Assembly (NCBI RefSeq): GCF_030406725.1
Contig: NZ_CP129107.1
Coordinates: 1,902,501 to 1,966,500 of the forward strand
DNA length: 64,000 nt
Direction of reading: 5' to 3'
DNA from: Alteriqipengyuania flavescens
Lineage (GTDB): Bacteria; Pseudomonadota; Alphaproteobacteria; Sphingomonadales; Sphingomonadaceae
In this document: positions 53,076 to 62,123 of the stretch, piece by piece
How positions within the stretch are numbered: position 1 is the first letter of the stretch
How the letters are laid out: each line of letters begins with the position of its first letter
Translations under genes and position numbers: made by a program
Notes under the pieces: model-generated
Databases searched by the model: none
What the model saw: only the letters and a program-made list of their open reading frames with translations
Told to the model about the DNA's origin: nothing

Positions 53076-54575
53076 GTGAACGAGCAATTTGACCTACTGG
53101 TCATAGGCGGCGGCATCAACGGGGCCGGGATCGCCCGCGATGCGGCAGGGCGCGACATGCGCGTGTTGCTGGTGGAGAAAGACGACCTTGCCGGCCATAC
53201 GTCGTCGGCCAGCACCAAGCTCGTTCACGGCGGGCTGCGCTATCTCGAACACTACGAATTCCGCTTGGTGCGCGAAAGCCTGATCGAACGCGAGCGCCTG
53301 TGGGGTCTTGCGCCGCACATCATCTGGCCGCTGCGCTTCGTACTGCCGCATGACAGGGGCCTCAGGCCGAAGTGGATGCTGCGCCTCGGCCTGTTCCTCT
53401 ACGATCATCTCGGCGGCCGCAAACGCCTGCCGCCGACGCGCAGCATCGACCTGACGCAGCCGCCGCACGGACAGATTCTTCAGGACAGGTTGACGAGGGG
53501 CTTCGAGTATTCCGATTGCTGGGTCGAGGATTCGCGCCTCGTCGCGCTCAACGCCGTGGACGCGGCGGCGAAGGGTGCGGATGTGCGAACGCGGACCGAA
53601 TGCACCGCGCTGGAGCGGGGTAAAAGCGGCTGGACCGCGACGTTGCGTTCAGCCGATGCCGAGACGGCGGTGTCGGCGAAAGTAGTGGTGAATGCTGCCG
53701 GCCCGTGGGTCGACAAGGTGCTCGCCCGCGCCGTTCCGGAAGAGCGCCATGCGAACTTGCGGATGGTGAAAGGCAGTCACCTCATCTTCCCACGCCTGTT
53801 CGAAGGCGATCACTGCTACATCTTCCAGAACCGCGACGACCGGATCGTGTTTGCCATCCCCTACGAACGTGAATTCACGTTGGTCGGCACGACCGATCTC
53901 GGCTTCGACGGCGATCCGCAAGTGGTCGAGATTTCGCGCGAGGAGGCCGATTACATTTGCGCTGCGGTGAACGAGTATCTCGCCGCGCCTGTCAGCCCCG
54001 AGCAGGCGGTGTCGAGCTATTCCGGCGTTCGGCCGCTTTACGAAGACAAGTCCGCCAGCAATTCCACGGTCACGCGCGATTACGTGTTCGAACTCGATAG
54101 CGAAGGCGGCGCGCCAATCCTGTCGATTTTCGGCGGCAAGATCACGACCTACCGCAAGTTGGCGGAGCATGCGCTGGAGCGATTGTCGGGCGTGATGGCT
54201 ATACCGGGCGAAGAGTGGACGGCGATGGAGCCGCTGCCGGGCGGGGACATGGTGAAGGGGGACTTCGACGGTTTCATCGCTCACGTCCTCGACCGCTATC
54301 CCGCCTTTGCGCCCGAGCATCTCATGCGCCTGGCCCGCGCGTACGGCACCCGCATCGATGCCGTGATCGGCGATGCAGCGCGGCCGGAGGAGATGGGCGA
54401 GCACTTCGGTAGCGATCTGTTCGAAGACGAGGTTGCCTACCTCGTCGAGCACGAATTCGCCCGCAGCGCCGAGGACGTGCTGTGGCGGCGGAGCAAGCTC
54501 GGCCTCCATCTCGATCCGCCTGCGCAGGCGAGGCTGGCCGACTGGTTCGCACGGCGCGGCCTGACCGAGCGCTAA
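53076..54575 (+). CDS. glpD: Glycerol-3-phosphate dehydrogenase, FAD-dependent
   Basis: A 499-residue respiratory enzyme that oxidises glycerol 3-phosphate to dihydroxyacetone phosphate at the membrane. It begins with GTG and the FAD motif LLVIGGGINGAGIARDAAGR, followed by STKLVHGGLRYLEHYEFRLV and, near the end of the oxidase domain, YSGVRPLYED and FGGKITTYRKLAE. The C-terminal 120 residues form the usual helical domain. CTGGAGG precedes the start. No glpK or glpF is seen nearby. Confidence 0.95.
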   Translation: MNEQFDLLVIGGGINGAGIARDAAGRDMRVLLVEKDDLAGHTSSASTKLVHGGLRYLEHYEFRLVRESLIERERLWGLAPHIIWPLRFVLPHDRGLRPKWMLRLGLFLYDHLGGRKRLPPTRSIDLTQPPHGQILQDRLTRGFEYSDCWVEDSRLVALNAVDAAAKGADVRTRTECTALERGKSGWTATLRSADAETAVSAKVVVNAAGPWVDKVLARAVPEERHANLRMVKGSHLIFPRLFEGDHCYIFQNRDDRIVFAIPYEREFTLVGTTDLGFDGDPQVVEISREEADYICAAVNEYLAAPVSPEQAVSSYSGVRPLYEDKSASNSTVTRDYVFELDSEGGAPILSIFGGKITTYRKLAEHALERLSGVMAIPGEEWTAMEPLPGGDMVKGDFDGFIAHVLDRYPAFAPEHLMRLARAYGTRIDAVIGDAARPEEMGEHFGSDLFEDEVAYLVEHEFARSAEDVLWRRSKLGLHLDPPAQARLADWFARRGLTER

Positions 54576-54578
54576 TCG

Positions 54579-54869
54579 CTAGCGCTTCTTGCCCGCAATC
54601 CGGGGCACGATCTGGTCGGTCAGCGGCACCTTGCGCTGCGGCGGGGGCAGGCGGCCCGACATCTCGAACAGCATGTTGCCCAGCAACACGGCCTGCTCCT
54701 TGCTGAGCAACAGGCGCGTTTCGACCACTTCGGGCTTGCCGCCGGTGACCTGCTTCGTGTTCTGCAAGCGCACCACCAGGTTCGCCCCGTAATCCTGTGC
54801 CGACCACCCCTGCAGCGCACCGAGATCGTCGCAGTGTTGCACCTTGGCAGGGTCGGACGTGTCGCTCAT
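54579..54869 (-). CDS. Small conserved protein of unknown function
   Basis: A 96-residue protein: GWSAQDYGANLVVRLQNTKQ, then ETRLLLSKEQAVLLGNMLFEM and a basic C-terminus RKVPLTDQIVPRIAGKKR. The pattern of strands and a final helix suggests a small single-domain protein. I recognise it only as a hypothetical. Its stop lies 3 bp from the convergent glpD stop. Confidence 0.6.
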   Translation of the reverse strand: MSDTSDPAKVQHCDDLGALQGWSAQDYGANLVVRLQNTKQVTGGKPEVVETRLLLSKEQAVLLGNMLFEMSGRLPPPQRKVPLTDQIVPRIAGKKR

Positions 54870-54936
54870 GTAAGCGGTGTGCTGCGCCCCGGCAGATGGC
54901 GCAACGGCGCGCTCGGCCCTGCCCCGCGCAGGCACG

Positions 54937-55677
54937 TCAAATGCCCGCGTACCACTGGTAGCCGGAGCGGTCCTCCCAGTATCCGCCCTTGCCACCCTCG
55001 ATATCGTCGAGCGAGGCGACCGCTTCGATCCCGGTGAGGTATTTCGCGTGCTTGTAGCCCAGCTGCCGCTCTATCCGCATGCGCAGCGGCGCGCCGTTCT
55101 TCTCCGGCAGGTCCTCGCCGTTCAGCCGATGCGCGACGATGGTCTGCGGATGCATCGCATCCACCAGGTCTATGCTCTCGTAGTATCGCCGCCCGCTCAG
55201 CGTATCGGCGCAGCGGAACACGATGAAGCGCGCTGCCGGATTCAGGCCGGCCGCTTCCAGCAGCACCGACAGCTGCGGCCCCTGCCATTCGCCGATCGCG
55301 CTCCAGCCTTCGACGCAATCGTGCCGCGTGATCTGGGTGCGCTGGGGCAGGCGGCGGATGTTGTCTAGCGTGAGCGACAGCGGCGTGTCGACCAGTCCGC
55401 CGACCTCAAGCGTCCAGTCGGGAAAGCCGGCGGCAAGCTGTGCACGGTACTCGGGCGTATCGACCGTGCGCGAGCCGTTGCCACGGAAGTTGTGGTCGAT
55501 CATGCTCGCAGGATACTCGCGAGCCAGCGCCGTGCGGCGGCCGAGCACGTTGTGCAACCCTTCGTGGAAACCGTCGTTGGCGGCGAACAGGCGCTTCATC
55601 GGCGCGCTTTCCTGCACTTTCTTGCACCCGGCGAGGAAACCGGCGGCGAGCACGGCGATGGCGGAGCGGCGCTTCAT
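54937..55677 (-). CDS. Molybdopterin-dependent oxidoreductase (SUOX-fold), exported
   Basis: A 246-residue protein of the sulfite-oxidase fold. The cysteine that would bind molybdenum is in RHDCVEGWSAIGEW (C121). Further blocks are GLVDTPLSLTLDNIRRLP, YYESIDLVDAMHPQTIVAHRLNGE, quoted in part, and APLRMRIERQLGYKHAKYL. The N-terminus KRRSAIAVLAAGFLAGCKK has a lipobox, and two arginines but no full twin-arginine consensus. The neighbouring cytochrome b gene overlaps by 4 bp, so the enzyme probably passes electrons through it, as MsrP does with MsrQ. Substrate unknown. Confidence 0.88.
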   Translation of the reverse strand: MKRRSAIAVLAAGFLAGCKKVQESAPMKRLFAANDGFHEGLHNVLGRRTALAREYPASMIDHNFRGNGSRTVDTPEYRAQLAAGFPDWTLEVGGLVDTPLSLTLDNIRRLPQRTQITRHDCVEGWSAIGEWQGPQLSVLLEAAGLNPAARFIVFRCADTLSGRRYYESIDLVDAMHPQTIVAHRLNGEDLPEKNGAPLRMRIERQLGYKHAKYLTGIEAVASLDDIEGGKGGYWEDRSGYQWYAGI

Positions 55678-56348
55678 CGCTCTGCCTCGAGTCTGCCGCC
55701 CGTTATCATGTCGCGGATCTGCCCGATGGGGCCGGCCAGGATCACCAACGCCACGTGGAGGACCAAGAAACCGAGCAGCGCAAAGGCGCAGATGAAGTGG
55801 ATCGACCGCGCGCTCTGCCGCCCGCCCAGAAGGTGGAGGAACACTTCCAGGCTAGCGGACATCGCCGGGCTCATCATCAGGCCGGTTACGATCAGCAGCG
55901 GCAGGATGACGAACACCACCACGCCGTAGGTCACTTTCTGCAGGAAGTTGTACTTCGCATCCCCGTGCTCGAAGTTGAGCTTGAGGTGCTGGACGATGTC
56001 CTCGCGGATGTTGGACCAGCGCCATTCGCGCGGCCGGGTGGTGAGGTCACGCTGCGCATGGCGATTGACCAGCGACAACACGAGGAAGGCGAGCAGGCCG
56101 AAAGCGAAGGGCCAGGCCATCAGCAAGTGCCAGTCGCGCGCGGCGGCAAGGTTGTAGCTACCGGGTATCAGGGCCCAATCCGGGAAGTCGGAGTAGGCCA
56201 GCCATTCGGTGCCTTCCTCGAAGCCCGAACTGCCCCAATAGAGCCGGTTGTGCGCGTTCGCGATGTTCAGCCCGCTCATGAACAGGATCACCACGCAGGC
56301 AAGGTTGATCCAGTGCCAGATACGGGTCACTGCAGAATGCCGTTTCAT
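55674..56348 (-). CDS. Membrane cytochrome b (b561/thiosulfate-reductase type)
   Basis: A 224-residue membrane protein with four or five hydrophobic segments. Likely haem ligands are the histidines in RIWHWINLACVVILFMSGL (helix 1), AARDWHLLMAWPFAFGLL, and RSIHFICAFALLGFLVLHVAL near the C-terminus. It overlaps the downstream oxidoreductase gene (ATGA, 55674-55677) and the upstream SDR gene (56345-56348). It is probably the quinone-linked membrane partner of the molybdenum enzyme. Confidence 0.88.
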   Translation of the reverse strand: MKRHSAVTRIWHWINLACVVILFMSGLNIANAHNRLYWGSSGFEEGTEWLAYSDFPDWALIPGSYNLAAARDWHLLMAWPFAFGLLAFLVLSLVNRHAQRDLTTRPREWRWSNIREDIVQHLKLNFEHGDAKYNFLQKVTYGVVVFVILPLLIVTGLMMSPAMSASLEVFLHLLGGRQSARSIHFICAFALLGFLVLHVALVILAGPIGQIRDMITGGRLEAER

Positions 56349-57106
56349 GTCCCGGCCCACTCTCGGGCGAGGAAGATGACATCGCGCGGCTGGTCGAGCA
56401 AGTGCTGGCCGGAATCCACGAATAGCGTCTGGCCGCTGGCCAGCGTACCGGAGGCGAGGAACAGCGCCGCGTCGGCCACCTCGCTTGCCTCGGTCCGGCG
56501 GGCTAGGAGGTTGAGCCGGTGGGAGCGTTCGGTCTCGGCCTCGTCCTGGTCGTGGCTGGCGAGGATGGCTCCGGGTGCAAGGCCGTAGATGCGGTCGGCG
56601 TTGCTTTCCGCCGCTTTGGCCAGCATCGGGATCGTGGCGGCGAGCGCGTGCTTGCTCATCGAGTAGCTGAAGAAGTCGGGGTTCGGGTTGGCGAGCTTCT
56701 GGTCGGTCACCTGGATCACGGTTCGCGCATCGGCGCGGCTGTGCGCGAGGAAGGCCTGCGCAAGTCGGGCGGGTGCAATGGCGTTGATCCGCATGGCCCG
56801 TGCGGCCAGCGCGGGATCGAGCGAGGCCGCGTCGTCATACTCGAACACCGAGGCCGAGTTGACGAGGCACCGCCAGTCCGCGTGCTGCGCGGCCAGTTGC
56901 TGCGACAATGCGGCGGCCGCGCCTTCTGCCAGCAAGTCCGCCTGCACCGTGCTTGCTTCGGGCAGGCTGTCGGCCAGTTCCCGCGCGGCACGTTCGGACG
57001 TGCGGTAGTGGATGATGACATGCCATCCCGCCGCGCCAAAGGCCCGTGCGATGGCCGCACCGATCCGCCTGGCACCGCCCGTGACGAGGACCGCCGGGCG
57101 CGTCAT
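56345..57106 (-). CDS. SDR-family oxidoreductase (pteridine-reductase-like)
   Basis: A 253-residue short-chain dehydrogenase. The cofactor motif VLVTGGARRIGAAIARAFG is at residues 6-24; the ARRIG version is typical of pteridine reductases and FolM. The catalytic Tyr-x3-Lys is FSYSMSKHALAATI near residue 155, with NSASVFEYDD before it. Its stop overlaps the start of the cytochrome b gene. A pterin-reducing role would suit a molybdopterin neighbour, but this is a guess from context. Confidence 0.88.
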   Translation of the reverse strand: MTRPAVLVTGGARRIGAAIARAFGAAGWHVIIHYRTSERAARELADSLPEASTVQADLLAEGAAAALSQQLAAQHADWRCLVNSASVFEYDDAASLDPALAARAMRINAIAPARLAQAFLAHSRADARTVIQVTDQKLANPNPDFFSYSMSKHALAATIPMLAKAAESNADRIYGLAPGAILASHDQDEAETERSHRLNLLARRTEASEVADAALFLASGTLASGQTLFVDSGQHLLDQPRDVIFLAREWAGT

Positions 57107-57274
57107 GCGCAAGGCGTTTCCAACCAGATGGAACACATGGAACACGGTCCAGGGCGAAAATGCGCAAAGGCGTTTCGGGCGCGAAAAGTCAGGTCGAAGC
57201 TGGGATTGCGCCGGGTCATGGGCCCCTTTCACCACAATGGCGGATTGTAGGAAAGGGGTTGGATCGGGTTCCCG
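57107..57274. other. Intergenic region upstream of the SDR gene
   Basis: It contains a tandem 9-mer ATGGAACAC (57128-57145) and two near-copies of TGCGCAAGGCGTTTC about 50 bases apart (from 57105 and 57160). No gene seen. The repeats may be operator-like or part of a dispersed element. Confidence 0.4.
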
Positions 57275-57928
57275 TCAGCTCGCCCCCAGGCCCAGCCGCT
57301 TGTCGATGTCGCGCACCAGGCGGTCCGACACGCGCGGCAGGCTGCGCAATTCCTCCAGTTCCGACCGCGATACCTTGTTCTTGCCGTATACGGCGAGGAA
57401 GGCGCGGCGCACGGGCCATTGGGCGCTGCCGGTCTCGATCCGTTCAAGATTATCGCCTGCCGATGCGGATCCGCCCTCCAGCACGCGGTAGAACCAGCCG
57501 CTGATTCCCGCTTCCACCATCGCGGCAACGATGCCTTTCGTGCCGAGGTGGCGTTCGATCGTGGCGCAGGGCTGGCGCGGCTGGGTCAGCTCGATCAGCG
57601 CGCTGCCGAGGCGGAAGCGGTCGCCGATGTGCACCTGCGCCTCGTCGATCATGCCGACGGAAAGGTTTTCGCCCATGCTGCCGGGACCGGCGAGCCGGGG
57701 GAGGGAGCCGAAGCGCACGCGTAGCCAGTCGTAATGGGCTCGCGGGAACTGGTGCAGCGCCATTGCCGGATAGCCGTGATGGCGGCGATCCGCCTGCTCG
57801 TCTGCGGCAATACCGCGCGAGCCAATTGCGATGCTGCCTTCCAGGGGTTGCTTGGCGATGCCGCTGGGCTTGCCGCGCGGCATGGGGGCAATCCCGCCCG
57901 CGCAGATGGCATCGATAGCGACCTTCAC
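57275..57928 (-). CDS. MOSC-domain protein (YiiM-like, GTG start)
   Basis: A 217-residue MOSC protein. The first part ([23 protein letters not shown]) and HHGYPAMALHQF lead to GENLSVGMID and the cysteine-bearing TQPRQPCATIE, which in this family handles sulfur or the molybdenum cofactor. The C-terminal 50 residues are a helical domain (RSELEELRSLPRVSDRLVRDI), as in YiiM-type proteins acting in N-hydroxylated base reduction. The GTG start overlaps the stop of the upstream methyltransferase gene by 4 bp. Confidence 0.87.
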   Translation of the reverse strand: MKVAIDAICAGGIAPMPRGKPSGIAKQPLEGSIAIGSRGIAADEQADRRHHGYPAMALHQFPRAHYDWLRVRFGSLPRLAGPGSMGENLSVGMIDEAQVHIGDRFRLGSALIELTQPRQPCATIERHLGTKGIVAAMVEAGISGWFYRVLEGGSASAGDNLERIETGSAQWPVRRAFLAVYGKNKVSRSELEELRSLPRVSDRLVRDIDKRLGLGAS

Positions 57929-58527
57929 GGCTTGCGCACCGCCAGCGCCAGCCAGTCGCGCTGCGTACCGTCGCAGCCCTTGCCGGGATAGCGTTCGGTC
58001 TCGACCGCGCGGAAGCCCGCGTGCCCATACTGCCCGACAAGCCATTCAGGCGAGGGGAGGCTGGTCCACCGGCCGAGCAGATCGCGCCCTTCGTCCGGTT
58101 GATCCGCATCACCGAGCTTGAAATTGGCGAAATGCCAGCCGCCCGCCGTCAGCGCATGGAATATCCGGCGGAGCGCATCGGGCAGGTCCGCGCGCGTCAG
58201 GTGCAGCAGGCTGGCATGGGCCCAGACCGCATCGTAAGCCGCCTCGGCATCGAGCTCGTCGAAGCGCATCTGCCGCGCTTTTAGGCCGAAGCGTTCGCGC
58301 GCCTTGCGTACCATCGCCGCCGCGCCGTCCGTCGCGTCGATAGCGAAACCGCGGACGGCCATGCGCGCCGCGTCGCGCCCGACGCCGCAGCCGAGTTCGA
58401 GGATGCGCGCACCATCGGGCAGCCGGTCGAGGAACGGGTCGAGATGCCGAACGTGCATCTCGGCCGTGCTGGCGGTGTATCTTGGCGCCTCCCGCTCGTA
58501 AAATGCGAGAGTGGCCGGATCGCTCAT
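57925..58527 (-). CDS. Class I SAM-dependent methyltransferase
   Basis: A 200-residue methyltransferase. The SAM-binding motif [17 protein letters not shown] is near residue 42, followed by [11 protein letters not shown] and a [12 protein letters not shown] segment. Substrate unknown; the short form resembles small-molecule methyltransferases. It starts at 58527, overlapping the rlmN stop by 4 bp, and ends overlapping the MOSC gene, so rlmN, this gene and the MOSC gene are coupled. Confidence 0.88.
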   Translation of the reverse strand: MSDPATLAFYEREAPRYTASTAEMHVRHLDPFLDRLPDGARILELGCGVGRDAARMAVRGFAIDATDGAAAMVRKARERFGLKARQMRFDELDAEAAYDAVWAHASLLHLTRADLPDALRRIFHALTAGGWHFANFKLGDADQPDEGRDLLGRWTSLPSPEWLVGQYGHAGFRAVETERYPGKGCDGTQRDWLALAVRKP

Positions 58528-59780
58528 TCGGCCGCGTGTGCGTGGGCGTCCGCAGCCGCAGCCGCTTCGCGATCCCGCTCCGCGCGGCTCTTCTTTTCCG
58601 CCGCCGTCTTCAGCTGGCCGCAGGCGGCGTCGATATCGCGCCCGCGGGGGGTGCGCACCGGGGCGCTGATGCCAGCTTCGAACACGATGTTGCTGAACGA
58701 TTTGATCCGCTCGGGCGTCGAGCATTCGTAGGCGCTGCCCGGCCACGGGTTGAACGGGATCAGGTTCACTTTCGCCGGCAGGTCGTATTCGCGGATCAGC
58801 CGCACAAGTTCGCGCGCATCCTCGTCGCTGTCGTTCTTGTCCTTCAGCATCACGTATTCGAACGTGATGCGCCGCGCGTTCGACGCCTTGGGATAGGCGG
58901 CGCAGGCGGCCAGCAGTTCCGGAATGCCGTATTTCCTGTTCAGCGGCACGATCTCGTCGCGGATGTCCTTGGTCACCGCGTGGAGCGACACGGCGAGGTT
59001 CACGCCGATCTCGTCGCCGCATTTCTCGATCATCGGGACCACGCCGCTGGTCGACAGGGTGATGCGGCGCTTCGACAGAGCGAGGCCTTCGCCGTCCATC
59101 ACGATGCGCAGCGCATCGCGGACATTGTCGAAATTGTAGAGCGGTTCGCCCATGCCCATCATCACGATATTCGTCAGCAGCCGGCCGTCGGCGGTGTATT
59201 CCGCCTCGTCCGCATCCTCGGACACGTCCATCCGACCTTTCGGCCATTCGCCCAGCGCGTCGCGTGCCAGCATGACCTGGCCCACGATCTCGCCCGGGGT
59301 CAGGTTGCGCACCAGCTTCATCGTGCCGGTGTGGCAGAACCGGCAGTTGAGCGTGCAGCCCACCTGGCTCGACACGCACAGGGTGCCGCGATCGGCATCG
59401 GGGATGAAGACCATCTCGAAATCGTGGCCGTCGTCGGTCCGCAGCAGCCACTTGCGCGTGCCATCGGTGGAATGCTGCGCCTCGACCACGTTGGGCCGGC
59501 CGACGACGAAGCGTTCTGCCAGCCAGGGGCGCATGGTCTTGCCGATGTCCGTCATGACGTCGAAATCGGTCACGCCGCGGTGATAGAGCCAGTGGTAGAC
59601 CTGCTTCGAACGCAGCTTCGCCTGCCTCGGGTCGAGCCCCGCCTCGGCGAAGATTTCGGCGATCCGCGTGCGCGGCAGTCCCATCAGGTCGATGCGCCCG
59701 TCGGTGCGCGGCGTGATTTCGCGCGAAACGGGCACCGGATCGACGGCGCCGGGAATGGTCATGAGGTTCGTATCGGCCAT
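58524..59780 (-). CDS. rlmN: 23S rRNA (A2503-C2)/tRNA (A37-C2) methyltransferase RlmN
   Basis: A 418-residue radical SAM methylase. The [4Fe-4S] cysteines are in [15 protein letters not shown] near residue 135. The second pair of conserved cysteines is represented by VSSQVGC-preceding Cys and [19 protein letters not shown] near residue 368. [13 protein letters not shown] is typical. The C-terminus is an Ala/Glu/His-rich tail ([14 protein letters not shown]). Starts at 59780 or 59762 are possible; neither has a strong ribosome site. Confidence 0.95.
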   Translation of the reverse strand: MADTNLMTIPGAVDPVPVSREITPRTDGRIDLMGLPRTRIAEIFAEAGLDPRQAKLRSKQVYHWLYHRGVTDFDVMTDIGKTMRPWLAERFVVGRPNVVEAQHSTDGTRKWLLRTDDGHDFEMVFIPDADRGTLCVSSQVGCTLNCRFCHTGTMKLVRNLTPGEIVGQVMLARDALGEWPKGRMDVSEDADEAEYTADGRLLTNIVMMGMGEPLYNFDNVRDALRIVMDGEGLALSKRRITLSTSGVVPMIEKCGDEIGVNLAVSLHAVTKDIRDEIVPLNRKYGIPELLAACAAYPKASNARRITFEYVMLKDKNDSDEDARELVRLIREYDLPAKVNLIPFNPWPGSAYECSTPERIKSFSNIVFEAGISAPVRTPRGRDIDAACGQLKTAAEKKSRAERDREAAAAADAHAHAAE

Positions 59781-60044
59781 GGGAGCGGCCCATATAGGCG
59801 GCGCGACAGGATTTTTCACGGACGAATGCATTTTGCTTGCCGGAGAGGCCCTGCCGTTCGTCGAAAATTTGGGAACCCGATCCTGAATAATCGTTCAAGT
59901 CACTGATTTCATTGGGCCACGCCAAATGGGCCGTGACATTCGTGCAACAATTTTCTTGTTGTGCAGCGTTCAGGAAACTGCGCCGCCACGAAAGAATTGT
60001 ACAGTCACATGCAGCACGAAAGCTGCTGATGAATGGAGTACATA
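59781..60044 (+). promoter_or_regulatory. Upstream region of the outer-membrane barrel gene
   Basis: A 264-bp gap between divergent rlmN and the barrel gene, richer in A+T than its surroundings in the last 150 bases. It contains an inverted repeat CAACAA-TTTTC-TTGTTG (about 59944-59961) and a TGTACAGT near 60000 that could form part of a -10 region. The long leader may carry promoter and regulatory RNA structure for a highly expressed porin-like gene. No exact promoter call is made. Confidence 0.35.
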
Positions 60045-60719
60045 ATGAAAAAGACCCTCTCTGCACTGCTGGTCGCCGGTTCGGCGATGGCGATTGCCAC
60101 GCCCGCCCTGGCCCAGGACGTGAACAACAGCTTCACCGGTCCGCGCGCCGAAGTCCTCGTCGGTTACGACCAGGTCCGCGCCGGTAGCACCGAAGATAAC
60201 GACGCGAACGACAATGATGATCAGTCCATCGATGGCGTCGGCTACGGCGTCGGCGTCGGTTACGATTTCGCAGCCGGTGGCGCTCTCATCGGTGTCGAAG
60301 CCGAATACATGGGTTCGACCGCCGAATACGGCGTGGAAGACGGCGACCGCGAAGCGATCCCCGACCTCGGCGGCGTGAATGCCGGCCGCGACATCTACGT
60401 CGGTGCCCGCATCGGCGCGCTGGTTTCGCCGCAGACCCTGCTGTACGTGAAGGGCGGCTACACCAACGCTCGCTTCGATGCCGTTTCCCGCACCACCGGT
60501 AACGAGTTCGAACGTAACATCGATGCCGAGGGCTATCGGATCGGCGCTGGCGGTGAGTACGCCATCGGCACCAACAGCTTCGTCAAGCTCGAGTACCGTT
60601 ATTCCAACTACTCGAACGCCGAAGTCGATTTCGGTGACGCCGATGTCGCCGACAGCAACAACTTCGACGTCGACCTCGACCGTCATCAGGTGATGGCAGG
60701 CGTCGGTTTCCGCTTCTAA
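60045..60719 (+). CDS. Outer-membrane beta-barrel protein (opacity-type porin)
   Basis: A 224-residue small barrel. The signal peptide KKTLSALLVAGSAMAIATPA ends with LAQ. The mature part has alternating strands with Gly/Tyr pairs (AEVLVGYDQVRAG, GYGVGVGYDFAAGG, DIYVGARIGALVSPQ, YVKGGYTNARFD, FVKLEYRYSNYSN) and ends in phenylalanine (MAGVGFRF), the signal for BAM-dependent insertion. About eight strands fit. The loop after strand one is very acidic (DNDANDNDDQS). It is followed by a terminator. Confidence 0.9.
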   Translation: MKKTLSALLVAGSAMAIATPALAQDVNNSFTGPRAEVLVGYDQVRAGSTEDNDANDNDDQSIDGVGYGVGVGYDFAAGGALIGVEAEYMGSTAEYGVEDGDREAIPDLGGVNAGRDIYVGARIGALVSPQTLLYVKGGYTNARFDAVSRTTGNEFERNIDAEGYRIGAGGEYAIGTNSFVKLEYRYSNYSNAEVDFGDADVADSNNFDVDLDRHQVMAGVGFRF

Positions 60720-60743
60720 GCGAACCGATCAAAGTCAGAACGG

Positions 60744-60772
60744 GGCCGGGGGAGCGATCCTCCGGCCTTTTT
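60744..60772 (+). terminator. Intrinsic terminator of the barrel gene
   Basis: GGCCGGGGGA (60744-60753), loop GCGA, TCCTCCGGCC (60758-60767), then TTTTT. The stem has 10 bp with one G-U. It is 24 bp after the stop. Confidence 0.92.
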
Positions 60773-60780
60773 CGTGCGCG

Positions 60781-61275
60781 TCAGAGGCGCGCGCAGGCGA
60801 CGCTGGCGGCATCCATCGCCGTCGCCGCGCCATCGAGGCTGTAGGTCGTGGAAAAGCGCCTGCCGCGCGCGTCGGTCGCGCCGACGGTCATTTGCCCGGC
60901 ACTACGCATGGCGGCAACGATGGCCGCATCGCCCGCGCGGTTGGCCGCCCAGGCCTGGTTTCCGCCGCCGACGAGCGAGAAACGGCGCCCGCTGATTGCC
61001 AGCGTGATCGCGCTACCCTCCCGCACGGTGCGGGACAGCTGGAAATTGACTTGTGCGCGGACCCGGCGCTGGGGCCAAGTGCCGACGCTGGCAAAGGGCG
61101 TGTGCTGGCGGGCGGCGCTGCTCGGCCGGGCCTTCGCGATCGCATAGCAGCGCGGCGTGGCGGGATCGCGGAACGCGCCCCAATCACCGAAAATGCCGAG
61201 GCTGTCCTTCGCCGCAGCCGGGGCGGCAAGGGCAAGCAATGCGGCCGCGAGGGCAAGCGTGGGGCGAGGGGCCAT
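60781..61275 (-). CDS. IalB-like exported protein
   Basis: A 164-residue protein with a signal peptide (LALAAALLALAAPAAA) and a single domain with FGDWGAFRDPATPRCYAIAKA near the N-terminus and a C-terminal cysteine (AASVACARL). This layout matches the invasion-associated locus B family, periplasmic proteins of unclear function in alphaproteobacteria. The two cysteines could form a disulfide. It converges on the barrel gene, sharing the terminator region. Confidence 0.8.
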   Translation of the reverse strand: MAPRPTLALAAALLALAAPAAAKDSLGIFGDWGAFRDPATPRCYAIAKARPSSAARQHTPFASVGTWPQRRVRAQVNFQLSRTVREGSAITLAISGRRFSLVGGGNQAWAANRAGDAAIVAAMRSAGQMTVGATDARGRRFSTTYSLDGAATAMDAASVACARL

Positions 61276-61445
61276 GCGCCCTTGTAACTGCCTTGCGTGG
61301 CAGGTCAAAATCGGATGCCGCAGGTCCGGTTTTACTGGCAAATCGCCCTATTTCGGGTACAAGAATTGGACCGGAGGGGGCTTCCGACAAAGCCCGGTAA
61401 ATAGAGAGGACGCACGCGGACATCGTTCGCGGAGCGTGGAGAGAA

Positions 61446-62078
61446 ATGAGCCTGCTTGCAGACTATAACCTGCCCTTCGCAATTGCGATGGGGCTGATGT
61501 TTTTGCTCGTCCTGTTGCAGGTCATCGGGCTTGGCGGCGATATCGATGCCGATATCGACTTCGATGCCGACGTCGCCGACCCGACTGCTGTGGGCTTCGG
61601 CGGGGCGCTCACCTCGCTGCTCGGGCTCGGCAAGGTGCCGCTCTTCGTGTGGCTGATCGTGTTCCTGCTGCTGTTCTCTGGCGTCGGGCTCGGCATCCAG
61701 GCGCTGGCGACGGATTTGACCGGATCGCCGCTCTATCCTTGGCTGGCGGCAGTCTTCGCCGCCGGCGGCAGCATCCCCGCCACCGCTCTGCTGGTCCGCC
61801 CACTCGGCAGGCTGATGCCGCAGGACGAGACGACCGCCGTGGGCCTCGATGCCCTCGTCGGGCGGCGCGGCACAGTGACCACCGGCCGCGCGGCGAAGGA
61901 CAGCCCGGCGCGCACCAGGGTCTACGACCACCACGGTCAGGCGCACCATGTCATGGTGGAGCCACACGAGGATGCCAGCGAGATGCTGGAAGGGGACGAG
62001 GTGCTGCTGGTGCGGCGCGAAGGACAGCGGTTCTTCGGCATTCCGCTCGCCAACCGGGCGCTGTCGCCCACCGAATAA
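61446..62078 (+). CDS. YqiJ-like membrane protein with OB-fold
   Basis: A 210-residue protein with three or four hydrophobic segments (residues 8-30, 60-85 and 95-115) and a C-terminal OB-fold-like domain (ALVGRRGTVTTGRAAKDSPA ... ASEMLEGDEVLLVRREGQRFFGI). It contains an acidic DIDADIDFDADVADP loop. This architecture is that of YqiJ/NfeD-like partners of flotillins, and a flotillin gene follows 45 bp later. It probably acts in membrane microdomains. Confidence 0.85.
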   Translation: MSLLADYNLPFAIAMGLMFLLVLLQVIGLGGDIDADIDFDADVADPTAVGFGGALTSLLGLGKVPLFVWLIVFLLLFSGVGLGIQALATDLTGSPLYPWLAAVFAAGGSIPATALLVRPLGRLMPQDETTAVGLDALVGRRGTVTTGRAAKDSPARTRVYDHHGQAHHVMVEPHEDASEMLEGDEVLLVRREGQRFFGIPLANRALSPTE

Positions 62079-62123
62079 CCACTCCCGGCGAAGGCCGGCA
62101 ATAACGACAAGACAGGAGAAGAT

